The notes under the pieces are model-generated. The model searched no databases. It saw only the letters and a list, made by a program, of their open reading frames with translations, and was not told the DNA's origin. The position numbers were made by a program, and so were the translations under genes. DNA of 64,000 nucleotides from JAENVT01 sp963720775 (lineage in GTDB: Bacteria; Actinomycetota; Acidimicrobiia; Acidimicrobiales; Ilumatobacteraceae). This document shows positions 50,773 through 59,663 of the stretch, in pieces. Within the stretch, counting starts at the first letter, position 1, and every line of letters begins with the position of its first letter. Where the stretch lies: contig CAVRGR010000003.1 of NCBI GenBank assembly GCA_963720775.1, forward strand, positions 620,001 to 684,000, read 5' to 3'.

Positions 50773-51612
50773 ATGAGACGCAACACGAGAACCCTGGTCG
50801 CCCTTCTCGTGCAGATGGCGGTCGTGCTGTCGGCCTGCAGCCACGCCTCGTCGGCCACGTCCTCCGAACAGGGCAGCGTGCACCCGTTCGACGAGATCCG
50901 AGCCAGCGAGCTGGTGTTCGAAGCCGATCCGTCAGACCCGACACGCGGCGAGTTTCACGTCACCACCAGCGTGCCCACGATCTGCGCGATCGTGTGGGGA
51001 CCGGACACGTCCTTCGGAAGGTTCAACAACAGCCTTTCGATGAACGGCACCGGTATCACCCAACACGACGTCATCCTTCCCGGCATCGAGGTCGGCGCGA
51101 CCTACAGCTACGTGATCGAAGGCGTTGCCGCGGATGGGACGCTCTACAGGTCAACGGTCGGCACGTTTCGGATCGATGGCAGCGGGCAAACTCCCGCCGC
51201 AGCAGCTCCACCAGCGCCCGGCAAGGACATCACTGCGCAGGCCAAGGTCGTCGCGGTGAGTTCCGAGTATTCACCGGCGTTCGCTGCGAGTAACGCGATC
51301 GACGGTGACGCGGCCACCGAATGGGCGACCAAGGGCGATGGCGACCATGGCTCGATCACGCTCGACCTGGGCACAGCAGTCGACATCAAGGGCGTCGAGT
51401 TCGTGACGCGATCGATGGCCGACGGAACAGCCCGCACGACCTCGTACACGGTCACCGTCGATGGCGCCGCGCCACTTGGCCCGTTTCCCACCGGAACGCT
51501 CGCCGAGCCACATCCGGTCGCCTTCACGGCCCATGGTCGAACGGTTCGCCTCGATGTGGCGCAATCAACGGGTGGCAATGTCGGCGCGGTGGAGATCAGG
51601 ATCTACGGCTGA
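50773..51612 (+). CDS. Lipoprotein with FN3-like and discoidin (F5/8 type C) domains
   Basis: A 279-residue secreted protein. A signal peptide with lipobox VVLSAC ends at residue 20. Residues 45-135 resemble a fibronectin-type Ig fold (FEADPSDPTRGEFHVTTS...VPTICAIVW). Residues 155-275 resemble a discoidin carbohydrate-binding domain: ASNAIDGDAATEWATKGDGD and GTAVDIKGVEFVTRSMADG. It probably binds a cell-wall or external polysaccharide. A role as a substrate adhesin is inference. Divergent from the GDPD lipoprotein; 77 bases separate the starts. Confidence 0.75.
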   Translation: MRRNTRTLVALLVQMAVVLSACSHASSATSSEQGSVHPFDEIRASELVFEADPSDPTRGEFHVTTSVPTICAIVWGPDTSFGRFNNSLSMNGTGITQHDVILPGIEVGATYSYVIEGVAADGTLYRSTVGTFRIDGSGQTPAAAAPPAPGKDITAQAKVVAVSSEYSPAFAASNAIDGDAATEWATKGDGDHGSITLDLGTAVDIKGVEFVTRSMADGTARTTSYTVTVDGAAPLGPFPTGTLAEPHPVAFTAHGRTVRLDVAQSTGGNVGAVEIRIYG

Positions 51613-51660
51613 GCGGGTGCCGGCGGAAGTTGCAGTGCGTCAATGGACGCCGTCGCCGAG

Positions 51661-51921
51661 TCAGCACTTGCCACGACGTGCGCGGAAGACAGCGAGCAGT
51701 TGTTCACGGGTCGAGGCGTCGACCGGCTCAACCACATCGACGCTCTCCAAACGATTCAGCGCCGCCTGTGTCGTGCGCATCTGCTCGACGTAGGCGATGC
51801 ATCCCGCACAGGTGGCGACGTGCAGCTCCAACTCGCTGCGCATCCCTTCGGGAAGATCACCTTCCAGCCAATCAGTGACGAGCTCCACGAGCATCTGACA
51901 GTCCATTGCCTCGTGGATCAT
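51661..51921 (-). CDS. Zinc-finger anti-sigma factor (zf-HC2), second pair
   Basis: An 86-residue soluble protein with the motif HVATCAGC (H-x3-C-x2-C) in the centre and DCQMLVELVTDWLEGDLP before it. The C-terminal half is helical with VDASTREQLLAVFRARRGKC. It is encoded 12 bases after the ECF sigma gene of the same strand and should be its inhibitor. The true start may be ATG 51906. Together with the pair at 37.4 kb it makes two paralogous sigma/anti-sigma sets in one window. Confidence 0.85.
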   Translation of the reverse strand: MIHEAMDCQMLVELVTDWLEGDLPEGMRSELELHVATCAGCIAYVEQMRTTQAALNRLESVDVVEPVDASTREQLLAVFRARRGKC

Positions 51922-51933
51922 GGGTCGCTCCGC

Positions 51934-52581
51934 TCAGGCATCGAGGTACTGCTCCAATGCGGCTCGCACCCGAGAGCGACCTCGGTGGAGAAGTACGCGC
52001 TGGTTCGCTTCGGTCACGCCCAGCAGGTCACACACCTCGGCCGCCGTGAAGTGTGAAAGGTCGCGGAGCATGATCACTTCGCGCTGCGTCTGTGGCAGTG
52101 CGGCGATGGCGGCGTCGAGGACGCTCTTGGTCTCACCGGCCAACGCCCGTGCCTCTGCCTCGCCGTCCCACCGCTTGGGTGGCGTCGCCCAGTGACCGGC
52201 CCACAACGCGTCCGAGCCACGGAATCGCTCCGGCGGCACGGATGGTGCCGAGTCGTCGCCTTCCAACGCCGACAACGGAGTTGTTCGCCGCTCCCGTTCG
52301 CCACGTGCTCGCGCCTGATAGATGAGGATCTTGTACAGCCAGGTCTTCAACGTGGACCGGCCCTCGAAACGATCGATGCCCTCGATGACGCCGATCCATG
52401 TCTCCTGCGCAACTTCCTCGGCGACAGCCCGACTGGGCACGTAACGCATCGCCACCCGAACGAGCGAGGCGTGGTAGCGATCGACGAGTTCAGCAAAGAC
52501 CCGTTCACTTCCCGCGCGAAGGCCCTCGACAACGCGGTGATCATCGACGCTTGCTCCGGCCATGCGCTCGACGTCGCTCAC
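51934..52581 (-). CDS. ECF-type RNA polymerase sigma factor, second copy
   Basis: A sigma factor of about 210 residues, similar in plan to the one at 37.4 kb. Shared blocks include AVAEEVAQETWIGVIEGIDRFEGRSTLKTWLYKILI and LGVTEANQRVLLHRGRSRVR; the other has ...VERFEGRSTLKTWLFHILL and LGVTDGHQRVLLHRGRAHLR. The acidic linker between regions 2 and 4 is longer here. Starts are GTG 52581 or ATG 52563. It and its anti-sigma make a recently duplicated regulatory pair that may have diverged in target promoters. Confidence 0.9.
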   Translation of the reverse strand: MSDVERMAGASVDDHRVVEGLRAGSERVFAELVDRYHASLVRVAMRYVPSRAVAEEVAQETWIGVIEGIDRFEGRSTLKTWLYKILIYQARARGERERRTTPLSALEGDDSAPSVPPERFRGSDALWAGHWATPPKRWDGEAEARALAGETKSVLDAAIAALPQTQREVIMLRDLSHFTAAEVCDLLGVTEANQRVLLHRGRSRVRAALEQYLDA

Positions 52582-52669
52582 TCCTGGGCCAAGATAGCCG
52601 AGTGCCGTTCGCCTGCATCGAAGCGAGGCTTGCGTTCAATCGTCGACTTGGTTCGCACGCTCCGTCGAT

Positions 52670-52775
52670 GTTGCCGACGCAGCTGATGGCGACGTTCATG
52701 CCTTCTCGACCGCGGTGGAGTGCGATTGTTTCGCCGATTGCGGAGCTACCGCCTGTGACGATTGCGTTCTTCCGT
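52670..52775 (-). pseudogene. Fragment of a short-chain dehydrogenase
   Basis: A ~34-codon stretch on the minus strand reads RKNAIVTGGSSAIGETIALH then REGMNVAI. This is the cofactor-binding N-terminus of SDR enzymes (TGGxxxIG). Upstream and downstream there is no continuation, and no start codon with ribosome-binding site is present. It is a decayed fragment. Confidence 0.55.
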
Positions 52776-52837
52776 CGAGACCACGCACGGATCTCCCTTC
52801 TCGAGTGGCGGCGCGCGCCAAGGGACTCGACGTGTGA

Positions 52838-53041
52838 ACCGTTCGCTACGAGACCGGACATGTCGCCGCGGCTTCCACACGCGGTGTCACGCTCGTCGGA
52901 CCCGAGATCGGCGAACTCGTCCACGCGGCCACTGTCACGATCATCGGTGAGGTCCCACTGGATCGCCTGTGGCACGCCGTGCCGGCCTTCCCCACGATGT
53001 CGGAGCTCTGGCTGCGGCTGCTCGAGGCTGCGGGCCCGTAA
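52838..53041 (+). pseudogene. C-terminal fragment of a pyridine nucleotide-disulfide oxidoreductase
   Basis: An open stretch bounded on the left by a stop codon encodes TRGVTLVGPEIGELVHAATV, IIGEVPLDRLWHAVPAFPTM and SELWLRLLEA, ending in TAA. It is the dimerisation-domain C-terminus of the mercuric reductase/dihydrolipoamide dehydrogenase family. About 400 upstream codons are missing. It lies between the ECF sigma gene and the MOSC gene next to an SDR fragment on the other strand, so the ~480-base gap is a graveyard of two genes. Confidence 0.65.
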
Positions 53042-53065
53042 AGGCCGAGCTGCGATACTCAAGCC

Positions 53066-53848
53066 GTGAACACAGCGACGCCGAGGATCACGATGCGGCT
53101 CGACGCGATGTGGCGTTACCCCGTGAAGTCACTCCAGGGCGAAAGGCTCGCGGAAGCGACACTCGACAGCAGCGGGCTGCGCGGTGATCGGTGCTGGGGC
53201 GTTCGCGACCAGGCCACCGGCAAGATCCTCACCGGGCGCCGCGAGCCGCAACTGCTTCTTGCTGCAGCTTCTCTCACTGATGACGGTCAACCCGACATCG
53301 TGCTCCCATCAGGTGACCGGTGTCGCGGTATCGGCTCGGAGACTGACGCCGCCCTGTCAGAGTGGCTCCATCGGCCAGTCACACTGACCGATGCGGTAGG
53401 CGCGCCGGGTGGCCACGCCGAATACTTCGCAGACGCCACGGATGACACCAGTCCAGCAATCGAGTGGACCATGCCGCCGGGCCGCTTTGTGGATTCCTCG
53501 CCACTGTTGTTGCTGACGACGGCCAGCCTCCGAGAAGGCGCGCGTCTCTACCCAGCCGGCGATTGGGATGTACGCCGATTCAGACCCAACCTCGTGATCG
53601 ACATCAAAGGCGACGGCTGGGTCGAGGACGGTTGGTGTGGCCAGACCATCAACGTCGGCGCGGTCGAGGTGCTGCCTCGGCAACCGTGCGTTCGCTGCAC
53701 GATGGTGACTCGACCGCAACCCGAGCTCACCCGCGACCTCGACATCTACAAGACCGTCGCTCGCCACCACGGCGGCACGCTGGGCGTGTGGACGGACGTG
53801 AAGGCAGCAGGAGCGATCCGCGTCGGCGATTTGGTGACGATCGCGTAG
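53066..53848 (+). CDS. MOSC-domain protein (mARC/YcbX-like)
   Basis: A 260-residue protein. The beta-barrel N-terminal part has MWRYPVKSLQGERL, a feature of MOSC proteins that bind the molybdenum cofactor. LRGDRCWGVRDQATGK follows. The MOSC part contains FRPNLVIDI and QPCVRCTMVTRPQP with the expected Mo-ligating cysteine, then GGTLGVW near the end. It fits N-hydroxylated-compound reductases of the YcbX/mARC type that act in the cytoplasm. GTG start is weakly supported. It adds to the number of molybdenum-cofactor proteins in this window. Confidence 0.85.
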   Translation: MNTATPRITMRLDAMWRYPVKSLQGERLAEATLDSSGLRGDRCWGVRDQATGKILTGRREPQLLLAAASLTDDGQPDIVLPSGDRCRGIGSETDAALSEWLHRPVTLTDAVGAPGGHAEYFADATDDTSPAIEWTMPPGRFVDSSPLLLLTTASLREGARLYPAGDWDVRRFRPNLVIDIKGDGWVEDGWCGQTINVGAVEVLPRQPCVRCTMVTRPQPELTRDLDIYKTVARHHGGTLGVWTDVKAAGAIRVGDLVTIA

Positions 53849-53863
53849 GAGGCGACGGTCGTA

Positions 53864-54592
53864 TCATCGGCGGTCAACGACGACAAGCAGGGCGCGGCCG
53901 GTGCGCAAGAACTGCAAGGCCATCGGCGCCGGGTCGGCCGCGACCGCGAGGCTGGAGTAGGGCAGGACTGCGCCGTTGAAGCTCGTCGCGTTCCAGAACT
54001 TGTCCGTCGCGGGGGTGCCCCAAGGGCCGACGTACAGGTAGGGCTCTGGGTGACCCTCGTCGCCCGGCGAGGCGCCGTAGTTGGCCCGGCGGGACTCATC
54101 GGCGTCTTCGGTGTAGAACGCCTGGTCGAAGTGTTCAGGCCACAGGATCAATGGCGACGGGTCGGCGTCGGCGATCTCGTTGGCGAACGACTCGAGGAGC
54201 TCCGCGCAGAACGCGTTCCATGCCGTCAACACCTCCGCGGCGCGTCGGTCGAGGTGCAGTGGTTCGTCGATGTGAAGCGGGGTCGCCGGCGGATAGAGCT
54301 CGTTCGGGAAGCCGGGCTCGACGCCGACGAATGCCGCGGCCTCTCCGATGGTGTTCAGGTGATGCGACCGAGATCCGCCGGGGGAGTCGACCAACAGTTC
54401 GTCAGCGTTCACCCACACCCGACTGTTGTCAGCGAGAAACGGAGTGGCGAAGCCACTGGAAGCTGCTGTCAGCCGGATCTCGCCGTCATCGACATATCGG
54501 GCCTTGGCCACGACGTGCTCGGCGACGCGATGTAGGCCGTCTCGGGTCGAGACGAAGGTGTCGAGGTCGAGAAGAGGCAGCAGTTCGGTCAT
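53864..54592 (-). CDS. Conserved hypothetical protein of actinobacteria
   Basis: A 242-residue soluble protein with recurring segments (TRDGLHRVAEHVVAKARY, PPATPLHIDEPLHLDRRAAEVL, ILWPEHFDQAFYTEDADE and YLYVGPWGTP). I recognise the pattern as an uncharacterised actinobacterial family, but no function is known. There is no signal peptide, membrane segment or obvious catalytic residue. Tryptophan and acidic residues are frequent. It converges on the MOSC gene (15 bases between stops). Confidence 0.65.
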   Translation of the reverse strand: MTELLPLLDLDTFVSTRDGLHRVAEHVVAKARYVDDGEIRLTAASSGFATPFLADNSRVWVNADELLVDSPGGSRSHHLNTIGEAAAFVGVEPGFPNELYPPATPLHIDEPLHLDRRAAEVLTAWNAFCAELLESFANEIADADPSPLILWPEHFDQAFYTEDADESRRANYGASPGDEGHPEPYLYVGPWGTPATDKFWNATSFNGAVLPYSSLAVAADPAPMALQFLRTGRALLVVVDRR

Positions 54593-54755
54593 GCGATTGC
54601 TGTGTGGGCAGGCACGACTTCGTTACGCCGGCCAGTGTGAACAGTCCGGCGATCACGCTCGCTCACAGCGGAGCGCAGTGCCGCAGAGGCTCATCTGCTG
54701 ATCTACGAACACGTTCGACGGAACGAGGCCGCGACGATGTCGTAGCGTTGGCGAC

Positions 54756-56345
54756 GTGACGAACGTCGCTACGAATGAGCCTCAGCGGATGCGTCTCGCC
54801 GAGCTCGTGGCGGCGCTTTCGCTCGGTATCGATCTCGGGTTCGGTCAGCCGATGGAGCACGTGCTGCGGCAGTGCATGATCGCTCTTCGTCTGGCCGAAC
54901 GAGTCGGCGTGGACGAGGACGAGCGCCTGGTCGTGTACTACACGGCGCTGCTCGTCAATGTCGGCTGTCATTCGGACGCTCATGAGCAAGCCAAGTGGTT
55001 CGGCGACGACATCGCCCTCAAGGCCGGCAAGTACGAGCATCAAGGCGCCCGAGCTGCCGCAGCGGCGGTGCGCCTCGTCGGTTCGGGAAACCCGCCGTTG
55101 CATCGCTTTCGGGTCGGTCTGGAGTTTGCCGTCTCCGGTCACCGTGATCTCGACGGAATGATCACACGGCATGCGGCACTGGCTCGAACACTGGCCGGGC
55201 AGCTCGGGCTACCGAACGCGGTGCAAAACGCCGTCGGGGCATCGTACGAGCAGTGGGACGGTAGGGGTTGGCCGGGGCTGCTCAAAGGCGACGCCGTACC
55301 GATCGCCTCACGGCTGGTGCAGCTTGCCGAATTCATCGAGGTCGCCCACCGGATCGGTGGAGTCGAAGCGGCGAAGGTGGTCGCCCGCAGGCGTTCCGGT
55401 AAGCAGTTCGACCCCGACCTGTCGAGGTTGCTGTGCGCAGACGCGGGCCAGATCTTGGGCGGCCTCGAGTCGGCGCGCACGTGGGACGCTGTGATCGCTG
55501 CGGAGCCTTCTCTCGGCGTGCGGTTGTCGGCCGAGCAGTTCGACGCCGCGTTGGTCGCTGTCGCTGACTTCGTGGACTTGAAGTCGCCGTACATGCTTGG
55601 TCACGCGCGAGCCGTGTCCGAACTGGCCGCCGCGGCCGCAGCCCAAACTGGACTGGCGGCCAATGACGTGATCGGGTTGCGGCGCGCCGGTCTTGTGCAC
55701 GGTCTTGGTCGGTTGGGAGTGTCGAACTCGATCTGGGACAAACGAGGGCCACTGGGGCCGGGCGAGTGGGAGCGCGTGCGGATGCAGCCATACCTGACCG
55801 AGCGAATGTTGCACCAGTCGGCTTCGCTGGCCCCGCTCGGGTTGATCGCGGTACAGCATCGCGAACGGCTGGATGGCTCGGGCTATCCGCGAGGCTTGTC
55901 AGGTGGGGCGATCTCCCAGCCGGCGCGCCTTCTCGGCGTCGTCGATGCCTATCAATCCATGTGCGAGCCACGCCCGCATCGCCCGGCGATCGCGCCGCAT
56001 GACGCGGCGAAGGAACTGCGTGTCGACGTCAAGGCGGGCCGCCTCGACGGGCATGCAGTCGAGGCCGTGCTTGCAGCCGCCGGGCACCGCGTCGCCGGAA
56101 AACGTGATGGCCCCGCGGGTCTCACTGCCCGCGAGGTCGATGTCCTCCGCCTCGTTTCGCGCGGGCAGTCGAGCAAGCAGATCGCGGCAAGCCTGGTGAT
56201 CTCGCCGAAGACGGCCCGGAATCACATCGAGCACATCTACAGCAAGATCGGTGCGTCGAGCCGAGTAGCGGCGAGCCTGTTCGCGATGCAGCACGGGTTG
56301 CTCCCCGATGAGGAGTTCGCGCGGCGCGCCGACGCTGCTCGTTGA
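54756..56345 (+). CDS. HD-GYP-like domain protein with LuxR-type DNA-binding domain
   Basis: A 529-residue regulator. Residues 20-430 make two HD-type helical regions: QWDGRGWPGLLKG, HARAVSELAAAAAAQTG, and the GYP-like HRERLDGSGYPRG. The last 65 residues are a LuxR helix-turn-helix: LTAREVDVLRLVSRGQSSKQ, then KTARNHIEHIYSKI. The HD part may bind or hydrolyse a cyclic dinucleotide, or only sense one; the metal ligands are partly degenerate (I see no clear HD pair in the first region). The GTG start has no strong ribosome-binding site. It may regulate the methyltransferase gene 85 bases downstream. Confidence 0.82.
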   Translation: MTNVATNEPQRMRLAELVAALSLGIDLGFGQPMEHVLRQCMIALRLAERVGVDEDERLVVYYTALLVNVGCHSDAHEQAKWFGDDIALKAGKYEHQGARAAAAAVRLVGSGNPPLHRFRVGLEFAVSGHRDLDGMITRHAALARTLAGQLGLPNAVQNAVGASYEQWDGRGWPGLLKGDAVPIASRLVQLAEFIEVAHRIGGVEAAKVVARRRSGKQFDPDLSRLLCADAGQILGGLESARTWDAVIAAEPSLGVRLSAEQFDAALVAVADFVDLKSPYMLGHARAVSELAAAAAAQTGLAANDVIGLRRAGLVHGLGRLGVSNSIWDKRGPLGPGEWERVRMQPYLTERMLHQSASLAPLGLIAVQHRERLDGSGYPRGLSGGAISQPARLLGVVDAYQSMCEPRPHRPAIAPHDAAKELRVDVKAGRLDGHAVEAVLAAAGHRVAGKRDGPAGLTAREVDVLRLVSRGQSSKQIAASLVISPKTARNHIEHIYSKIGASSRVAASLFAMQHGLLPDEEFARRADAAR

Positions 56346-56430
56346 AGATGAGGCAATTGCCTCATGCGGCAGCACCCGTCGTGTCGTTACCTTGTGACCA
56401 GAGATCCGCACACGAGGAAATGAGGTAGCC

Positions 56431-57099
56431 GTGACGCTACGAAGCTGGTTCTTCGCCGTGACCTACGACCGCCAGATGGCCAAGATCGAAAGGGCCGGAC
56501 TGCATGCCTTTCGGGAAGGGTTGCTGGCCGGCGCCAGCGGCAGGGTGCTCGAGATCGGTGGAGGAACAGGGGCGAACCTGCCGTTCTACGGCTCGGCGGT
56601 GGAATCACTGACGATCACCGAGCCGGAGTCCCCGATGCTTCATCGTCTGGAGCGAAAGGTTCGTGAGCGGGCGCCACTGACGACGGTTCTTCGTGCGCCG
56701 GCGGAGGACCTTCCTTTCGAGGACGATTCGTTCGATGTCGCCGTGTCGACGTTGGTTCTTTGTGGCGTGGACGATCAACCGCGTGCACTCAGGGAGTTGC
56801 GCCGCGTGCTGCGACCCGATGGCCGGCTCCTGTTCATGGAACACGTGCGTTCCGATGACGCCCACCTGGCCCGGCGGCAAGACCGGATGAACGGCCTGAG
56901 CCGGTTCCTGGTCGGCTGCGAATGCAACCGCCCGACGCTCGAGTCGATTCGAGCGGAAGGCTTCGCCGTCACCCACGTCGAGCACACCACGATGCCGAAG
57001 GTTCCATCCTTCGTGAGCCCGTTCATCGTCGGCAGCGCGACCTCCCCGGCCAAGGCCCCCACCGGAGGATCGTCCCTCGCCGACCACGACCTGTCGTGA
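56431..57099 (+). CDS. Class I SAM-dependent methyltransferase
   Basis: A 222-residue enzyme. The SAM site is GRVLEIGGGTGANLPFYGS, followed by ITEPESPMLHRLERK, PAEDLPFEDDSFDVAVSTLV and LRELRRVLRPDGRLLFMEHV (motifs I-IV). It is a UbiE/phospholipid-type methyltransferase by pattern, but the substrate is unknown. The C-terminal 20 residues are flexible. It starts at GTG, preceded by GAGGTAGCC. It ends before a strong terminator hairpin. Confidence 0.88.
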   Translation: MTLRSWFFAVTYDRQMAKIERAGLHAFREGLLAGASGRVLEIGGGTGANLPFYGSAVESLTITEPESPMLHRLERKVRERAPLTTVLRAPAEDLPFEDDSFDVAVSTLVLCGVDDQPRALRELRRVLRPDGRLLFMEHVRSDDAHLARRQDRMNGLSRFLVGCECNRPTLESIRAEGFAVTHVEHTTMPKVPSFVSPFIVGSATSPAKAPTGGSSLADHDLS

Positions 57100-57165
57100 A
57101 CCACCAAGCTGATGTCAGAGCTTCTCGTGAGAGCGCAGTTCGTGTGAGCGCCGAACGCCGACGCC

Positions 57166-57201
57166 AGAAGAGGTCCGCACCGTTCGGTGCGGACCTCTTC
57201 T
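57166..57201. terminator. Bidirectional intrinsic terminator hairpin
   Basis: A perfect 16-bp inverted repeat (AGAAGAGGTCCGCACC and its complement) around a GTTC loop, between the convergent methyltransferase and beta-propeller genes. Short T-rich (TCTCTTCC) flank follows on the plus strand. It is the clearest terminator in the window. Confidence 0.85.
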
Positions 57202-57221
57202 CTTCCTCGGCGATCGATCTC

Positions 57222-58325
57222 CTACGAGGCGGCCAGACCCGATGGGCCGACCGAGGTAGCGCCAGTGACGGTGCCCAGGCTCGTCAGCGAACCATCGACG
57301 CCCACCGCGAACGCCGCGACATCACCGTTGCGCACTCGGGCGTAGAGGAACCGGCCGTCGCTGCTCTGGGCGACATCGGTGGGCCCGGTGCCCGGCGTGC
57401 CGGCAACCGCAGCGAGCAGTGTCAGCGAGCCGCCACGAGCGATGCGATACGACGAGATCGTTCCACTCGCCGCGTTCGTGGTGAAGGCATACCGGCCGTC
57501 GGGCGATGCGATCAACCAGCACGGGGCACCCTGCGTGTCGATCACTGAGCCACTGATCGTGTCGAGCGAGCCGTGACGGAGTTGATACGACGACGCTGAG
57601 CCGGTCGCCGCCTCTGACACGATCACATGATCGCGACGGTCGATGTCGAACCCGTAAGGGACAACGCCGACGCTGTTCGTAACCGTTACGCCAGTCACCA
57701 GGCCGCGGCGGCCGATGGCGAACGTGTCGATCTTGTTGGTGTTCTTCTCGGTCACGACCAACGCGTCACCATCGCGATTGAACTGCACCTGAGCAGCGCC
57801 CGTGTCCGTTCCGCTGAGCTGGCGAGTGCTTCCGGCGATCGGCCTCAAGTCGCCGTGTCCACTCAAACGGAAACCAGTGATCGTGTCGCTGCCGGCATTG
57901 AGCACGTAGACCACGTTGTCGTTGACTGTCACGCTGACCGGGCGAACACCGCCCGATGATTCGACGTCGCGCCGACTGAGGCCATGGCGGGTGATGGCGA
58001 ACGATGTGACCGTGTTGTCGCCACCGTTGACGACCAGCAATTGGTCTCCGTCTCGAGTCACGCCACCCTGTGAGGCGAGTGAGTCACCGGTACCGAGTCC
58101 GCCCGTGGACACGAGCGCGCCGACAGACAACGTGCCGTCACTCGCTCGCTCGAACACCTGGATCGCGTTGCCGGCGGCGGCGTTGGTCGCCTCGTAGATC
58201 TGGGTGACGGACGGGGTGTTGCCGTGATCTTCACTCTCGGCGTGTGCCGGCTGCACCAACGCAGCCGTGATGGCGAGAGTCGCGGCGGCTCCGGCGAAGA
58301 GGCGCGACAAACGAGGGGTATGCAT
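57222..58325 (-). CDS. Secreted beta-propeller (lactonase-like) protein
   Basis: A 367-residue protein with a Sec signal peptide (LFAGAAATLAITAALVQPAHA) and six to seven repeats of a beta-propeller, for example DQLLVVNGGDNTVTSFAI, VVYVLNAGSDTITGFRL and YAFTTNAASGTISSYRI. The spacing matches the 6-phosphogluconolactonase-like/YVTN propeller family. Such exported propellers bind carbohydrates or unknown ligands, and enzyme function is uncertain. No membrane anchor or cell-wall motif is seen at the C-terminus. The ATG has GAAAGGAATC upstream. Confidence 0.8.
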   Translation of the reverse strand: MHTPRLSRLFAGAAATLAITAALVQPAHAESEDHGNTPSVTQIYEATNAAAGNAIQVFERASDGTLSVGALVSTGGLGTGDSLASQGGVTRDGDQLLVVNGGDNTVTSFAITRHGLSRRDVESSGGVRPVSVTVNDNVVYVLNAGSDTITGFRLSGHGDLRPIAGSTRQLSGTDTGAAQVQFNRDGDALVVTEKNTNKIDTFAIGRRGLVTGVTVTNSVGVVPYGFDIDRRDHVIVSEAATGSASSYQLRHGSLDTISGSVIDTQGAPCWLIASPDGRYAFTTNAASGTISSYRIARGGSLTLLAAVAGTPGTGPTDVAQSSDGRFLYARVRNGDVAAFAVGVDGSLTSLGTVTGATSVGPSGLAAS

Positions 58326-58589
58326 AGCGGATTCCTTTCGGGAACGTGGACACCGGGCGGGCCGGCGACGCCGATGGCGGCGTATTCAGACAGTGTCGCG
58401 ACGCAGCTCATCCGTTACACCCGCCTGCTCGCCTGCAATCCGCTACCCGTCCTCGCGTAGCGAGTCGCCTCGCGCATCCACCAGGAATGGCACTGCTACG
58501 GTCGCCGCTCATGTGTCTCGAGCCGGAGTTCGCCGATTCGCCCGCCGCCACGCGTCCTTTCGATGACGTTCCAGAGGCGTGGCTGACCG

Positions 58590-58763
58590 ATGACCACCGT
58601 CGACCATGACACGCTCGAACTCGACAGAGAAGTCTCACGCGACATCAACCACCGCTTCGGAGGACACCTTGCACTCAACGCGGCAGTCATCCGTGCGGGC
58701 ACGATCGAGACTTGTGACACTGTCAGCCTCATCCGTCGACCGATACCGTCTCGATCCGAGTAG
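58590..58763 (+). pseudogene. C-terminal fragment resembling a MOSC-domain protein
   Basis: A 57-codon frame ends in NHRFGGHLALNAAVIRAG, TIETCDTVSLI and IPSRSE. It aligns by pattern with the C-terminus of the MOSC protein at 53066 (HHGGTLGVWTDVKAAGAIRVGDLVTIA). There is no N-terminal MOSC part. The frame lies just upstream of the DUF427 gene, 10 bases before its start. It may be a decayed gene, or a short product that is translated. Similarity rests on one segment. Confidence 0.35.
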
Positions 58764-58773
58764 AGGAGATGAA

Positions 58774-59542
58774 ATGACCAACTACCCACAGATGATCGCC
58801 CTTGTCGACCACGTCGAGCCTGTGCCGCGGCGAATACGCGGCGACGTTGGCTGGGGCGGTCATCGTCGACACCACTCGAGCCCTCTACGTCTGGGAGTGG
58901 CCGAACTACCCGCAGTACTACATCCCGATCGAGGACGTGAACTCGGCCTACCTCGTCGACGAGCAGCACGCGCAGCAGCTCAAGCGGGGGTCGGCGCAGC
59001 GCTACGGCCTTGCAGTCGGGGACGTCTCGCGCCCCCGTGCCGTGCGTGTCTACACCGAGTCGACGATCGATCGGATCACGGGTACTGCCCGTTTCGAATG
59101 GGCCGCGCTCGACAGCTGGTTCGAGGAGGACGAGGAGGTCTTCGTCCACCCCCGCAACCCGTACACGCGGGTCGACGCGCTCAGGTCGACCCGTCACGTC
59201 CAGATCGAGCTCGACGGCGTCGTCCTCGCCGAATCGTCCTCACCGGTCATGGTCTTCGAGACCGGTCTTCCGACCCGCTACTACTTCAACCAGACCGAGG
59301 TGGACTTCCGCCATCTCGTCGCGACCGACACCGTCACTTCGTGCCCGTACAAGGGCACGACGAGCGGCTACTGGTCGGTGAGCGTCGGGGGCGTGCTGCA
59401 CCCGGACCTGGCGTGGGCATACGACTTTCCGACCCGTCAGCTGCTTCCGATCGCGGGGTTGATCTCGTTCTACAACGAGAAGGTCGACGTCGTCATCGAG
59501 GGTGAGCGCGAGACCCGCCCGGCGACGCACTTCTTCAAGTGA
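58774..59542 (+). CDS. DUF427 protein, interrupted by a one-base frameshift
   Basis: ATG 58774 has a strong AGAGGAG and opens MTNYPQMIALVDHVEPVPRRIR. The next frame continues ATLAGAVIVDTTRALYVWEW, YPQYYIPIEDV and, in the second repeat, QIELDGVVLAESSSPVMVFE with TRYYFNQTEVDFRHLV and TTSGYWSVSVGG. Removing one base near 58838-58843 joins them into 255 residues with two DUF427 halves. The fold is a beta-tent of unknown function. The intact rest suggests a recent mutation or sequencing error. Following 59542 is ~120 bases of non-coding sequence. Confidence 0.78.
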
Positions 59543-59663
59543 GATTCGCCAATTGGTTGCCCCGCGAGGTAAGACGTCGAGCAGATCAGCCGCCAATGAG
59601 GGAACAACGGTTGAGTGGTCGGGGGACCCCGGCACATCTCATCACTGAAGAAGGGTGACTCCG

